From contig JAFBIU010000010.1 of NCBI GenBank assembly GCA_021531775.1, forward strand, positions 1-64,000: 64,000 nucleotides of DNA, given 5' to 3'. This document shows positions 33,553 to 41,574 of the stretch, piece after piece. This DNA is from Parabacteroides distasonis (GTDB lineage: Bacteria > Bacteroidota > Bacteroidia > Bacteroidales > Tannerellaceae). The notes beneath the pieces were generated by a model that worked only from the letters and a program-made list of their open reading frames with translations, was not told the origin of the DNA and did not search any database. Position 1 is the first letter of the stretch. Each line of letters starts with the position of its first letter. A program made the position numbers and the translations under genes.

Positions 33553-34530
33553 TTATTCCTCTTTTATAGTCGTACTTTGTGTGTCTGCTTGCATTGTCTC
33601 GACCTTTTTCGTGCCGTTCACAAAAGCGTATGCATTCGACAAGCTTAAATCATTCTCATCAGGCAGCGGATGCCACTTGGCAAACTTCACAAAATCGGAC
33701 AATTCCATAATCTGTTTCACCCGATCGATCACGGGAAGAGCCTCTTCCTGCGACTGCAATGCCTCCAAGATCTCTCCGGAAGTCATCTCCATCGCATTCA
33801 CGCCAAAACGATCGACGATGTAACGACGTAATGTCTCTGTGATGAGCGTATAATATTCCTTGTTACGTCCTTGTTGCCAAATTTTCTGAGCTTTGATTTC
33901 ATCCAATTCTTTGATGGCTTGTTCGTAAGGAGGTAACTTGGGTTCTTCTTTCTTGAACGGGACCAATGAACGTTGACTCCGTATCCGCTTCACAACATAC
34001 ACCAAGAGGGCAATGAGCAAAATGGCCAACAGCACCCCAAAGATGATTGGATAATAATCTGCCAACACAAATGGGGGCTTCCACACCGTTTTGATGTCAT
34101 TAAACTCTTCCGGCTTATCCACATTGACGGGTATCGTAGAGACCTTCAAAGCCAATTGTTCCGAATAGACTGTATCAACCCCATCAATTACCTTCAAAGG
34201 CGGCAACAAATAAAGAGACGAATCGAATGAGGTCAGCAACAGATCCTGTTTGATCAACATCCGATCATTCTCAATCATCGTCGTATCCCGTTTGGAAAGA
34301 TTCAGCACCTCGACTCCCTGCATCAAAGTATCATTGGGAATCACTATCTGAACCGATTTATCCTTGTCAGTGGTTACTGTAACATGCAATGCTGTCTGTT
34401 CGCCAATCAAGATTGCCGCTGAATCGATCTTTACATCAATCAACGTTTTCTGGGCAGAGAGGTTCATTGTTCCCCATACAACCCAAAGAGTCATCAGCCA
34501 AATCCAACTTTGCTTTATTCCTAATTTCAT
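33553..34530 (-). CDS. Bat operon membrane protein of unknown function
   Basis: A 325-residue protein from the ATG at 34530; a TTG five codons earlier overlaps the DUF58 stop and is less likely. It has a signal peptide (to about NLSAQ) and a beta-rich periplasmic region to about residue 165 (AILIGEQTALHVTVTTDKDK, VDTVYSEQLALKVSTIPVNV). One membrane helix follows (YYPIIFGVLLAILLIALLVYVV), then a helical cytoplasmic part (YYTLITETLRRYIVDRFGVNAMEMTSGEILEAL, split here across two helices). The last segment resembles the C-terminal region of BatD. This gene regularly lies between the DUF58 gene and batA in Bacteroidales. I do not know a function; a chaperone-like partner of the VWA proteins is a guess. 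Confidence 0.75.
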   Translation of the reverse strand: MKLGIKQSWIWLMTLWVVWGTMNLSAQKTLIDVKIDSAAILIGEQTALHVTVTTDKDKSVQIVIPNDTLMQGVEVLNLSKRDTTMIENDRMLIKQDLLLTSFDSSLYLLPPLKVIDGVDTVYSEQLALKVSTIPVNVDKPEEFNDIKTVWKPPFVLADYYPIIFGVLLAILLIALLVYVVKRIRSQRSLVPFKKEEPKLPPYEQAIKELDEIKAQKIWQQGRNKEYYTLITETLRRYIVDRFGVNAMEMTSGEILEALQSQEEALPVIDRVKQIMELSDFVKFAKWHPLPDENDLSLSNAYAFVNGTKKVETMQADTQSTTIKEE

Positions 34531-34541
34531 GCAACAACCTT

Positions 34542-35417
34542 TCAATTACGTTTGTCAAATAGGGCAATCAATGCCTTCACATAATCATCATCTGTCAACA
34601 CTGTGACCGAATCGACGCGACATTTTTTGAACGAATCGTTCATTTCCGTCTGACGACGCTCCCACCATTCCTGATAAGCCTTACGAACGCGTGCCGACGA
34701 CGTATCAATCCATTGCTCTACATCCGTCTCCGCATCCTTGATCTTCATCAAACCTACCGAAGGTAATTCTGCCTCTCTCCTATCGTACACCTGAATAGCA
34801 ACCACATCGTGCTTTCGATTGGCAATCGTCAAAGGATCTTTAAAACTACCTTTATTGATAAAGTCTGAAATCAAGAAAGCTGTACAACGTTTCTTCAATG
34901 CATTGGTCAGATACTTCAATGCCAATCCGATATCGGTTTTCTTGGCTTCCGGCTGGAAATCGATCAGTTCACGGATAACGTACAAAATATGCTTCTTACC
35001 CTTCTGGGGTGGAATAAACTTCTCAATCTTGTCCGAGAAGAAGATCACTCCGATCTTATCGTTGTTCTGGATAGCCGAGAAAGCCAAAGTAGCTGCTATC
35101 TCTGTGATTACCTCACGTTTCATCACATTGACCGTTCCAAAATCACGACTGCCTGAGACGTCAATCAGCAACATAACCGTCAGTTCCCGTTCCTCTTCAA
35201 AGACCTTGACATACGGACGGACATAACGAGCTGTGACGTTCCAGTCTATGTCACGAATATCGTCGCCATATTGATATTCACGCACTTCGCTAAAAGCCAT
35301 ACCTCTACCTTTGAATGCAGAGTGATATTGCCCTGCAAATATATTCTTGGAGAGTCCGCGCGTCTTGATTTCAATCTGACGAACCTTCTTCAACAGTTCA
35401 TTTGTCTCCATACCCAT
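34542..35417 (-). CDS. DUF58 domain protein of the MoxR/Bat operon
   Basis: A 291-residue cytoplasmic protein with the DUF58 signature AFSEVREYQYGDDIRDIDWNVTARY, followed by a VWA-like core (VMLLIDVSGSRDFG) and FLISDFINKG. DUF58 proteins are standard companions of MoxR ATPases. The start at 35417 is followed by a second ATG two codons later (METNELLKKV), which may be the true one. There are 32 bases to moxR. Confidence 0.9.
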   Translation of the reverse strand: MGMETNELLKKVRQIEIKTRGLSKNIFAGQYHSAFKGRGMAFSEVREYQYGDDIRDIDWNVTARYVRPYVKVFEEERELTVMLLIDVSGSRDFGTVNVMKREVITEIAATLAFSAIQNNDKIGVIFFSDKIEKFIPPQKGKKHILYVIRELIDFQPEAKKTDIGLALKYLTNALKKRCTAFLISDFINKGSFKDPLTIANRKHDVVAIQVYDRREAELPSVGLMKIKDAETDVEQWIDTSSARVRKAYQEWWERRQTEMNDSFKKCRVDSVTVLTDDDYVKALIALFDKRN

Positions 35418-35449
35418 TATCCTTTCTCCATGGATAAAGGTGCTCTACA

Positions 35450-36445
35450 TTAGGGCACCTCTACTTTGTTCAAAATTTCACTGATTACCTCTTCCGAAGT
35501 CAGGTTATTGGCTTCAGCCTCGTAGCTCAGACCAATACGGTGGCGCATCACATCATGACACACTGCTCGGATATCTTCCGGAATCACATAACCACGACGC
35601 TTAATGAACGCGTATGCTCTGGCTGCCAAAGCCAAACTGATAGAAGCACGAGGTGACGCTCCGAAAGAGATCATGTTGGCCAAATGGGCTAAACCATGTT
35701 CCTGCGGGAAACGGGTGGCAAAGACAATGTCCACAATGTAACGCTCGATCTTCTCATCCAAATAGACCTCACGGACCACTTTACGGGCATCCAAAATTTC
35801 CTCTTTCGTCAGAATGGGCTTAATGTCTGGTTTGACACCTGAAATGTTCTGACGGATAATCAGTTTTTCTTCTTCCTTCTTCGGATAATTGATGATTACC
35901 TTCAACATGAAACGATCGACTTGGGCTTCGGGCAACGGATAGGTTCCCTCCTGCTCGATCGGGTTTTGAGTTGCCATTACCAAGAAAGGTTGAGGTAACT
36001 TGTAGGTATGCTCACTGATCGTCACCTGACGTTCCTGCATGGCCTCCAACAAAGCACTTTGCACTTTCGCCGGGGCACGGTTAATTTCATCCGCCAATAC
36101 AAAATTGGCAAAAATAGGTCCCTGTTTTACTTGAAACTCCTCGCTCTTTTGGCTGTAAATCATTGTACCGATCACATCGGCAGGAAGCAAGTCGGGAGTA
36201 AATTGAATTCGACTATACTTGGCATCTATTAATGAAGCCAATGTTTTAATAGCCAATGTTTTGGCCAATCCCGGGACACCTTCCAACAAAATATGACCGT
36301 CTGAAAGCAAACCGATTAGCAAAGATTCTACCAAATGTTTTTGTCCGATAATCACTTGATCCATGCCCATAGTGATCATGTTCACAAATGAACTTTTGCT
36401 TTCAATTCGTTCATTCAACTCACGAATATCCACTGTCTGACTCAT
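35450..36445 (-). CDS. MoxR-family AAA+ ATPase
   Basis: A 331-residue AAA+ protein with Walker A GVPGLAKT, Walker B FVLADEINRAPAKVQSALLE, sensor 1 MATQNPIEQEGTYPLPEAQ and arginine-finger region DRFMLKV. MoxR ATPases act as chaperones that activate VWA-domain partners; those partners (DUF58, BatA, BatB) follow directly. It is the first gene of an operon running through batE to the PAP2 gene, and a promoter matching the hypD promoter lies at 36528-36560. Confidence 0.93.
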   Translation of the reverse strand: MSQTVDIRELNERIESKSSFVNMITMGMDQVIIGQKHLVESLLIGLLSDGHILLEGVPGLAKTLAIKTLASLIDAKYSRIQFTPDLLPADVIGTMIYSQKSEEFQVKQGPIFANFVLADEINRAPAKVQSALLEAMQERQVTISEHTYKLPQPFLVMATQNPIEQEGTYPLPEAQVDRFMLKVIINYPKKEEEKLIIRQNISGVKPDIKPILTKEEILDARKVVREVYLDEKIERYIVDIVFATRFPQEHGLAHLANMISFGASPRASISLALAARAYAFIKRRGYVIPEDIRAVCHDVMRHRIGLSYEAEANNLTSEEVISEILNKVEVP

Positions 36446-36527
36446 ATCAATTTATTTAATTTGTTCGTTTTTGCTTGTTGTCAATCCTTCTTATATCATT
36501 CATTCAATGGCTATCATTTAGCCAGCG

Positions 36528-36560
36528 CAAAATTAGAAATGTTAAATGGGTACGCTCAAC
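36528..36560 (-). promoter_or_regulatory. Promoter of the moxR-bat operon
   Basis: On the minus strand GTTG (36557-36560), 21 bases, TAATTTTG (36528-36535): the same boxes and spacing as the hypD promoter. It implies a leader of about 75 bases before the moxR ATG at 36445. Confidence 0.7.
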
Positions 36561-36604
36561 TTTCGCAGTTAAATAATACTAACCTTGTATGAGACATGCA
36601 AAAA

Positions 36605-37756
36605 TCAATCGATTTGACTCAGAATCTCTGTTTGTTTTTGCGTAGCTTCTCGAATACTACCTGCATTTTGTGCGTCTATACCATACAGTTGAGGTGCCGG
36701 AATGGCTATGTCTGTTCCGATAGGAATATTGTTAGGATCTTTAATATGGTCCTTGTTATGCTCATACAGATATACCCAAAAGATTTTATGGCCATAATAG
36801 GTCAGCGCAATGGTTGTCAACCGATCACCCAACGCAATTTGGACATGTGCCAATACAGAATCTGCAGCAACGGCTATCTCACCCGACTGCTGAACAAGCG
36901 AATCTGCAGACAACGTATCCAGTTCTGTCGAAATGGTCTGATCCGACTCTTCTGGTTCAGCCGGAAACTCTATAGATTCTGACAACATCGAGTCGATCGG
37001 CTGTGGAACCGATTGATGAAGTGAATCTTTCTCTTGCCCCAAATCCTTTGTTTGTATCTGCCTGTAAAACAGCCAACATCCTATGCCCCCTACAACCAGC
37101 AATGATAGCAACATCCATCGTATCCATGACCACCGTCGGGTAGATCTTTCAGTTGGCGACTCCTGCTGTTCCTGAGGCATCGTTTCAGGAGTCTCCAAAG
37201 TATCTGCTGCCGGTGTTTCCTGGATCATTTCAGGAGCTGTCGGAGCAATAGATGAAGCTGTCCCGTTTTCGGATGTTTCGGGAGCAGATGTAACGGGGAC
37301 CTCCAACTGATCGGACTGATCAGGAACAGCCTGCATCTCTTGTCTGCCGGACACAGGTAATTCTTCCACGGAAGCCTCATCGGATTCTGCAGTTTCATCC
37401 TCTTCTGTCTCTTGCAAATCAGGAAAATCAACTTGCTTGTTTAACTCCGTCACTTCAAAAAAGGAGAAAGGCTTGTTGACACGATCTTTAATCTCCTTGT
37501 CTGGCACAAAGGTAAACTTATAATGCGCAGGAATGACAAAGCGCTCACCTGTTTGGACACGCACACTTTCACGAGCCTCTACCTGCACCAATTTAAACGT
37601 TCCAATACCTTTGACTTTCACTATTTTATCTTCAAACAGCTTTCGAGTAACCAAAACGATCAATGTCCGAAGAAACAACTCCGTATCCCGCTTGTTTTTA
37701 GAAGTTGCAGTTGCCAGCAATGAGGCCAGATCAGTTATGGACAAACGATTATTCAT
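36605..37756 (-). CDS. HU-like DNA-binding domain fused to a membrane helix and LysM-like domain
   Basis: A 383-residue fusion. Residues 1-100 are an HU/IHF fold (TDLASLLATATSKNKRDTELFLRTL, VKVKGIGTFKLVQVEARESV). Residues 105-205 are an acidic, Pro/Glu/Thr-rich linker. Basic residues (STRRWSWIR) lead into a membrane helix at about 210-231 (WMLLSLLVVGGIGCWLFY). A second acidic linker leads to a LysM-like module at about 300-355 (VQIALGDRLTTIALTYYGHK, then PIGTDIAIP). By the positive-inside rule the HU part is cytoplasmic and the LysM part periplasmic. Its start overlaps the plain HU gene by 8 bases. A tether between nucleoid and cell wall is an attractive inference, not established. Confidence 0.8.
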   Translation of the reverse strand: MNNRLSITDLASLLATATSKNKRDTELFLRTLIVLVTRKLFEDKIVKVKGIGTFKLVQVEARESVRVQTGERFVIPAHYKFTFVPDKEIKDRVNKPFSFFEVTELNKQVDFPDLQETEEDETAESDEASVEELPVSGRQEMQAVPDQSDQLEVPVTSAPETSENGTASSIAPTAPEMIQETPAADTLETPETMPQEQQESPTERSTRRWSWIRWMLLSLLVVGGIGCWLFYRQIQTKDLGQEKDSLHQSVPQPIDSMLSESIEFPAEPEESDQTISTELDTLSADSLVQQSGEIAVAADSVLAHVQIALGDRLTTIALTYYGHKIFWVYLYEHNKDHIKDPNNIPIGTDIAIPAPQLYGIDAQNAGSIREATQKQTEILSQID

Positions 37757-38039
37757 GGGTCGTATCCTCCTTCAATTGATTCTTGATCCATACGCCAGGT
37801 CGAAAAACAGGGACTAATTTAGGTGGAACCAGATAACGTTTACGAGTCGTTGGATTGATCGTAATCCGTTCAGTCTTGCGTTTTACTTCAAACTGTCCGA
37901 ATCCTGTTAAACTGATGGCATCATTTTCCACCAGTTTGGAACCCACGATTTGACTCATGGCAGAGAGCATTTCTGTCACATCCTTCGCTGTCCAATTAAG
38001 CTGCTTGGATAACTCTGTAATCAGTTCTTTACTATTCAT
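37749..38039 (-). CDS. HU family DNA-binding protein
   Basis: A 96-residue HU/IHF protein: NSKELITELSKQLNWTAKDV, then GFGQFEVKRKTERITINPTT and a basic arm ending VPVFRPGVWIKNQL. It lacks the classic RNPxT tip sequence in exact form (INPTTRKRYLVPPK instead). It would bend or coat DNA as a dimer. Its stop overlaps the start of the HU-LysM fusion, so heterodimerisation with the membrane-bound HU domain is possible. Confidence 0.9.
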   Translation of the reverse strand: MNSKELITELSKQLNWTAKDVTEMLSAMSQIVGSKLVENDAISLTGFGQFEVKRKTERITINPTTRKRYLVPPKLVPVFRPGVWIKNQLKEDTTHE

Positions 38040-38062
38040 GGCTATCGTTTGTTTATCATTCC

Positions 38063-39370
38063 TTATTTCACCAGACTCAGGACTTTTCCGTATAATTCAA
38101 AAGGCTGAGCCTCTTCTATCTGTACGTGATAAAATTGTCCTACCTCCAACGGTTCGGTCTTGGAAATCAACACTTCCGGATCTACATCCGGCGAATCAAA
38201 TTCCGTACGACCTACATAGTAGTCTTCCTCTTCCCGATCTAAGATTATCCGGAAAGTCCGGCCCACTTTTTCTGTTTGAATGGCCGAAGATATTCGCTCT
38301 TGAATCCGCATCAGTCCATCCAAACGTTCCTGTTTAACCTCCTCGGGCACATTATCCTCATAATGTTGATAAGCATACGTTCCTGTTTCATGGCTGTAGG
38401 CAAATGCTCCCATCCGTTCAAAACGAGCTTGCCGAACAAAGGACAACAATTCTGCATAATCCTCTTCTGTCTCGTCCGGATGACCTACCATCAAGGTTGT
38501 ACGCAAATGAATACCTGGAACTTCTTCCCGAATTCTTTGCAACAAGGCATACGTTTCATCCTTCGTGATGTGACGACGCATCTGCTGTAACATATGGTCA
38601 CTGATATGCTGCAAAGCAATGTCCAAGTATTTGCACACATTCTCCCGTTCGCGCATGACACGTAACAAATCCATCGGGAACTGAGAAGGATAACCATAGT
38701 GGAGGCGAATCCATTCTACTCCCGGTATATCTGAAATGCGTTCAACCAACTCCGGTAGTGCCAATCGCTTATACAAGTCATGTCCATAGTAGGTCAGATC
38801 CTGCGCAATTACCTGAAACTCTTTGACACCTTGGCGAACCAACTGACGTACCTCCTGTTCGATTTCTTCCATCGGACGCGATTGGTATCGACCAGTAATA
38901 ATTGGAATGGAACAGTAAGAACAGGTCCGGTTACATCCCTCTGCTATCTTCAAATAGGCATAATGCTTGGGAGTAGTCAACAGCCGATCATTTGACAAGT
39001 CTTGATGATAGGATTTACCGATATCTGCAAGCAATTCTTTCCAGTTGAACTTTCCGTAGAAATGATCGACCTCTGGCAATTCATTCTGCAAATCGTGCAA
39101 GAAACGTTCCGACAGACAGCCCATTACAAAAAGCTTACCTATACGACCCTTCTTTTTGGCTGCTCCCAGATTCAGAATCATATCGATCGACTCGGCTTGA
39201 GCATCCCCTATGAAACCACATGTATTGACCACAACAATCTCTCCATTGACTTTCTCAGGATCGTGTTCTACCACATAGCCATTCGCCTGGAACTGACGCA
39301 TCAATTGTTCGGAATCGACCAGATTCTTAGAGCAACCTAACGTAATAATATCAACTTTATTCCTTCTCAT
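38063..39370 (-). CDS. rimO: Ribosomal protein uS12 methylthiotransferase
   Basis: A 435-residue methylthiotransferase. The N-terminal cluster cysteines are Cys13 (TLGCSKN), Cys51 (NTCGFIG) and Cys85 (MGCLSER). The radical SAM cluster is Cys146, Cys150, Cys153 (CNRTCSYCSIP). TLMVGHPDETEEDY and a C-terminal TRAM domain (VGRTFRIILDREEEDYYVGR) complete it. It methylthiolates the conserved Asp of ribosomal protein S12. RimO rather than MiaB is indicated by LGCSKNLVDSE and the GRYQSRPMEEI region. It lies 2 bases after ftsY. Confidence 0.94.
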   Translation of the reverse strand: MRRNKVDIITLGCSKNLVDSEQLMRQFQANGYVVEHDPEKVNGEIVVVNTCGFIGDAQAESIDMILNLGAAKKKGRIGKLFVMGCLSERFLHDLQNELPEVDHFYGKFNWKELLADIGKSYHQDLSNDRLLTTPKHYAYLKIAEGCNRTCSYCSIPIITGRYQSRPMEEIEQEVRQLVRQGVKEFQVIAQDLTYYGHDLYKRLALPELVERISDIPGVEWIRLHYGYPSQFPMDLLRVMRERENVCKYLDIALQHISDHMLQQMRRHITKDETYALLQRIREEVPGIHLRTTLMVGHPDETEEDYAELLSFVRQARFERMGAFAYSHETGTYAYQHYEDNVPEEVKQERLDGLMRIQERISSAIQTEKVGRTFRIILDREEEDYYVGRTEFDSPDVDPEVLISKTEPLEVGQFYHVQIEEAQPFELYGKVLSLVK

Positions 39371-39372
39371 GC

Positions 39373-40326
39373 TTATTCCCCGAACAATGAATTGACAAAC
39401 TCGCGTTTACGGAATACCTGCAGATCCTCCATACCTTCTCCTAAACCAATATATTTCACTGGAATATGGAAATGATCCGAGATACCTATCACAACACCTC
39501 CCTTGGCTGTTCCGTCCAGCTTGGTCACAGCCAATGCATTTACCTCTGTTGCTGCTGTAAACTGTTTTGCCTGTTCAAATGCGTTCTGTCCCGTCGATCC
39601 GTCCAGCACCAACAGGATCTCGTGAGGTGCATCGGGAATGACCTTCCGCATAACATTCTTAATCTTGGTCAACTCATTCATGAGATTGATTTTATTATGC
39701 AAACGGCCAGCGGTATCGATGATAACCACATCAGCACCACTCGCTTTTGCCGAACTCAAGGTATCGAAAGCTACAGAAGCAGGATCAGAACCCATCTTTT
39801 GTTTGACAATCTGCACACCTACCCGTTCACTCCAGATGACAAGCTGTTCGACTGCTGCTGCACGGAACGTATCTGCAGCACCTAAACAAACCTGTTTGCC
39901 GGCCTTCTTAAACTGATAAGCCAACTTACCGATCGTCGTAGTTTTACCAACACCGTTCACGCCAACTACCATAATAACATAGGGTTTCTTGTCCGCAGGC
40001 AAGGAGAATCCATCTCCATCCTCCGTATTGTTTTCAGTCAACAGTGTAGCAATTTCATCGCGAAGCAGGTGCGTCAGCTCATTTGTCGTCACATACTTGT
40101 CACGGGCAACACGTTTTTCGATGCGTTCGATAATCTTTAATGTAGTATCTACACCTACATCCGACGTAATCAACACCTCTTCCAAGTTGTCGAGCACTTC
40201 ATCATCAACCTTACTTTTCCCTGCAACTGCTCGGGCAATTTTGGTAAATACGCTTTCCTTCGTCTTTGTCAAACCTTTATCCAAGGTTTCTTTCTTTTCT
40301 TTACTGAAAAAGCTAAATATTCCCAT
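39373..40326 (-). CDS. ftsY: Signal recognition particle receptor
   Basis: A 317-residue SRP-type GTPase with an N domain (residues 20-95) and G domain: G1 VVGVNGVGKTTTIGKLA, then AADTFRAAAVEQL, DTAGRLHNKINLMNEL, and TKLDGTAKGGVVIG. The acidic A domain of E. coli FtsY is absent, as is usual in Bacteroidota. It docks ribosome-SRP complexes at the membrane. Confidence 0.95.
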   Translation of the reverse strand: MGIFSFFSKEKKETLDKGLTKTKESVFTKIARAVAGKSKVDDEVLDNLEEVLITSDVGVDTTLKIIERIEKRVARDKYVTTNELTHLLRDEIATLLTENNTEDGDGFSLPADKKPYVIMVVGVNGVGKTTTIGKLAYQFKKAGKQVCLGAADTFRAAAVEQLVIWSERVGVQIVKQKMGSDPASVAFDTLSSAKASGADVVIIDTAGRLHNKINLMNELTKIKNVMRKVIPDAPHEILLVLDGSTGQNAFEQAKQFTAATEVNALAVTKLDGTAKGGVVIGISDHFHIPVKYIGLGEGMEDLQVFRKREFVNSLFGE

Positions 40327-40365
40327 ATCTGCATGCTTTTATTTATTCATCTTACAATCTCAAAT

Positions 40366-40399
40366 ACAGAATGACGTCTTTGTTGTCAACTCATTCTGT
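40366..40399 (-). other. Inverted repeat spanning the nspC stop codon
   Basis: ACAGAATGA (40366-40374) and TCATTCTGT (40391-40399) are perfect 9-base arms around a 16-base spacer, with the nspC stop codon inside. On the minus strand ATTTGAG follows, too poor in T for a classical terminator. It may be a weak terminator or a 3' stability element. Confidence 0.35.
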
Positions 40400-41525
40400 G
40401 CTTATAGTCCTCGTAGCCAAACTCCCGATAGAGCACCAGTTTGTCGTCTTGACTCCACAAGGCAATGGCCGGGTGCGGTATTCCATTAAACATCGTCGTT
40501 TTCACGATAGTATAATGAATCATGTCTTCAAAAATCAGTCTATCCCCTACTTGAAGTGGCTGATCAAACGACCAATCACCCATGAAATCACCACTTAGGC
40601 AACTGTTTCCACCTATGCGATAGGTCGGTTTTCCTTCAACTGGATCCGTTGCATTCCGAATTACCGGCTTGTAGGGCATTTCCAGACAATCTGGCATGTG
40701 ACACGTAAATGACGCATCCATAATGGCTGTCTGAATACCATGATTCTCTACAATATCGACTACGGTCGTCAGTAAGAATCCCGTCTGCCATCCAAAAGCA
40801 CTTCCCGGCTCCATGATCAACTCCAGATTTGGATGACGCTGTTTGAATGCCTGCAATACATGTACGAGATGATCCACATCATAGCCTTTACGGGTCATCA
40901 AATGTCCACCTCCCATATTTAACCATTTAATATGGGGCAAGAAACGTCCAAAGCGCTCTTCCACAACAGTCAGCGTCTTTTCTAAATCGTAAGAAGTCGA
41001 TTCACACAACGTATGGAAATGCAACCCTTCAATACCTTCGGGCAACCTGTCGCCCAATAAATCACTGATCACACCCATGCGAGAACCCGGTGCACAGGGA
41101 TTGTACAAATCCGTACCCACCTCCGAATATTCGGGATTGATGCGCAATCCACATGAAACACGGCAACCATCCGCCTTTACGGCCGGATAGAAACGGGCAA
41201 ACTGTGTCAACGAATTGAAAGTAACATGGCTACTATAACGCAAAATGTCCGGAAAATCAGCTTCTGTATAAGCAGGTGAATAAGTATGTGCCAAATTACC
41301 CAACTCCTCATAAGCTAAACGAGCCTCATATTTGGAACTGGCCGTCGAATAGCCGATATACTCCCGAATAATCGGGAAAGACTTCCAAATAGCAAAAGCC
41401 TTAAAGGCGAGAATTATATTCACGCCTGCCCGTTCCTTGACACTACGAATTAACGCCAAGTTGTTTCTCAATAATTTCTCCTCCATCACGTAACAAGGGG
41501 ATGGAATCTGCTGGATGTCGATCAT
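40386..41525 (-). CDS. nspC: Carboxynorspermidine decarboxylase
   Basis: A 379-residue PLP enzyme of the alanine-racemase-fold decarboxylase family. The PLP lysine is probably Lys42 (LAFKAFAIWK). FHTLCESTSYDLEKTL, WLNMGGGHLMTRKGYD, LIMEPGSAFGWQTG and CLSGDFMGDW are typical of NspC. It makes norspermidine or spermidine from the carboxylated precursor; the partner dehydrogenase is not in the window. It has its own promoter signal. Confidence 0.92.
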   Translation of the reverse strand: MIDIQQIPSPCYVMEEKLLRNNLALIRSVKERAGVNIILAFKAFAIWKSFPIIREYIGYSTASSKYEARLAYEELGNLAHTYSPAYTEADFPDILRYSSHVTFNSLTQFARFYPAVKADGCRVSCGLRINPEYSEVGTDLYNPCAPGSRMGVISDLLGDRLPEGIEGLHFHTLCESTSYDLEKTLTVVEERFGRFLPHIKWLNMGGGHLMTRKGYDVDHLVHVLQAFKQRHPNLELIMEPGSAFGWQTGFLLTTVVDIVENHGIQTAIMDASFTCHMPDCLEMPYKPVIRNATDPVEGKPTYRIGGNSCLSGDFMGDWSFDQPLQVGDRLIFEDMIHYTIVKTTMFNGIPHPAIALWSQDDKLVLYREFGYEDYKHRMS

Positions 41526-41559
41526 TTTGCTAAATTATCTTATTATATAATGCAATGTG

Positions 41560-41567
41560 CAAAGATA
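41560..41567 (-). promoter_or_regulatory. -7 element (TATCTTTG) of nspC
   Basis: On the minus strand TATCTTTG lies 34 bases upstream of the nspC ATG, in the gap after the helicase gene. The -33 box would fall inside the helicase gene and is not evident. Confidence 0.5.
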
Positions 41568-41574
41568 AGGAATT

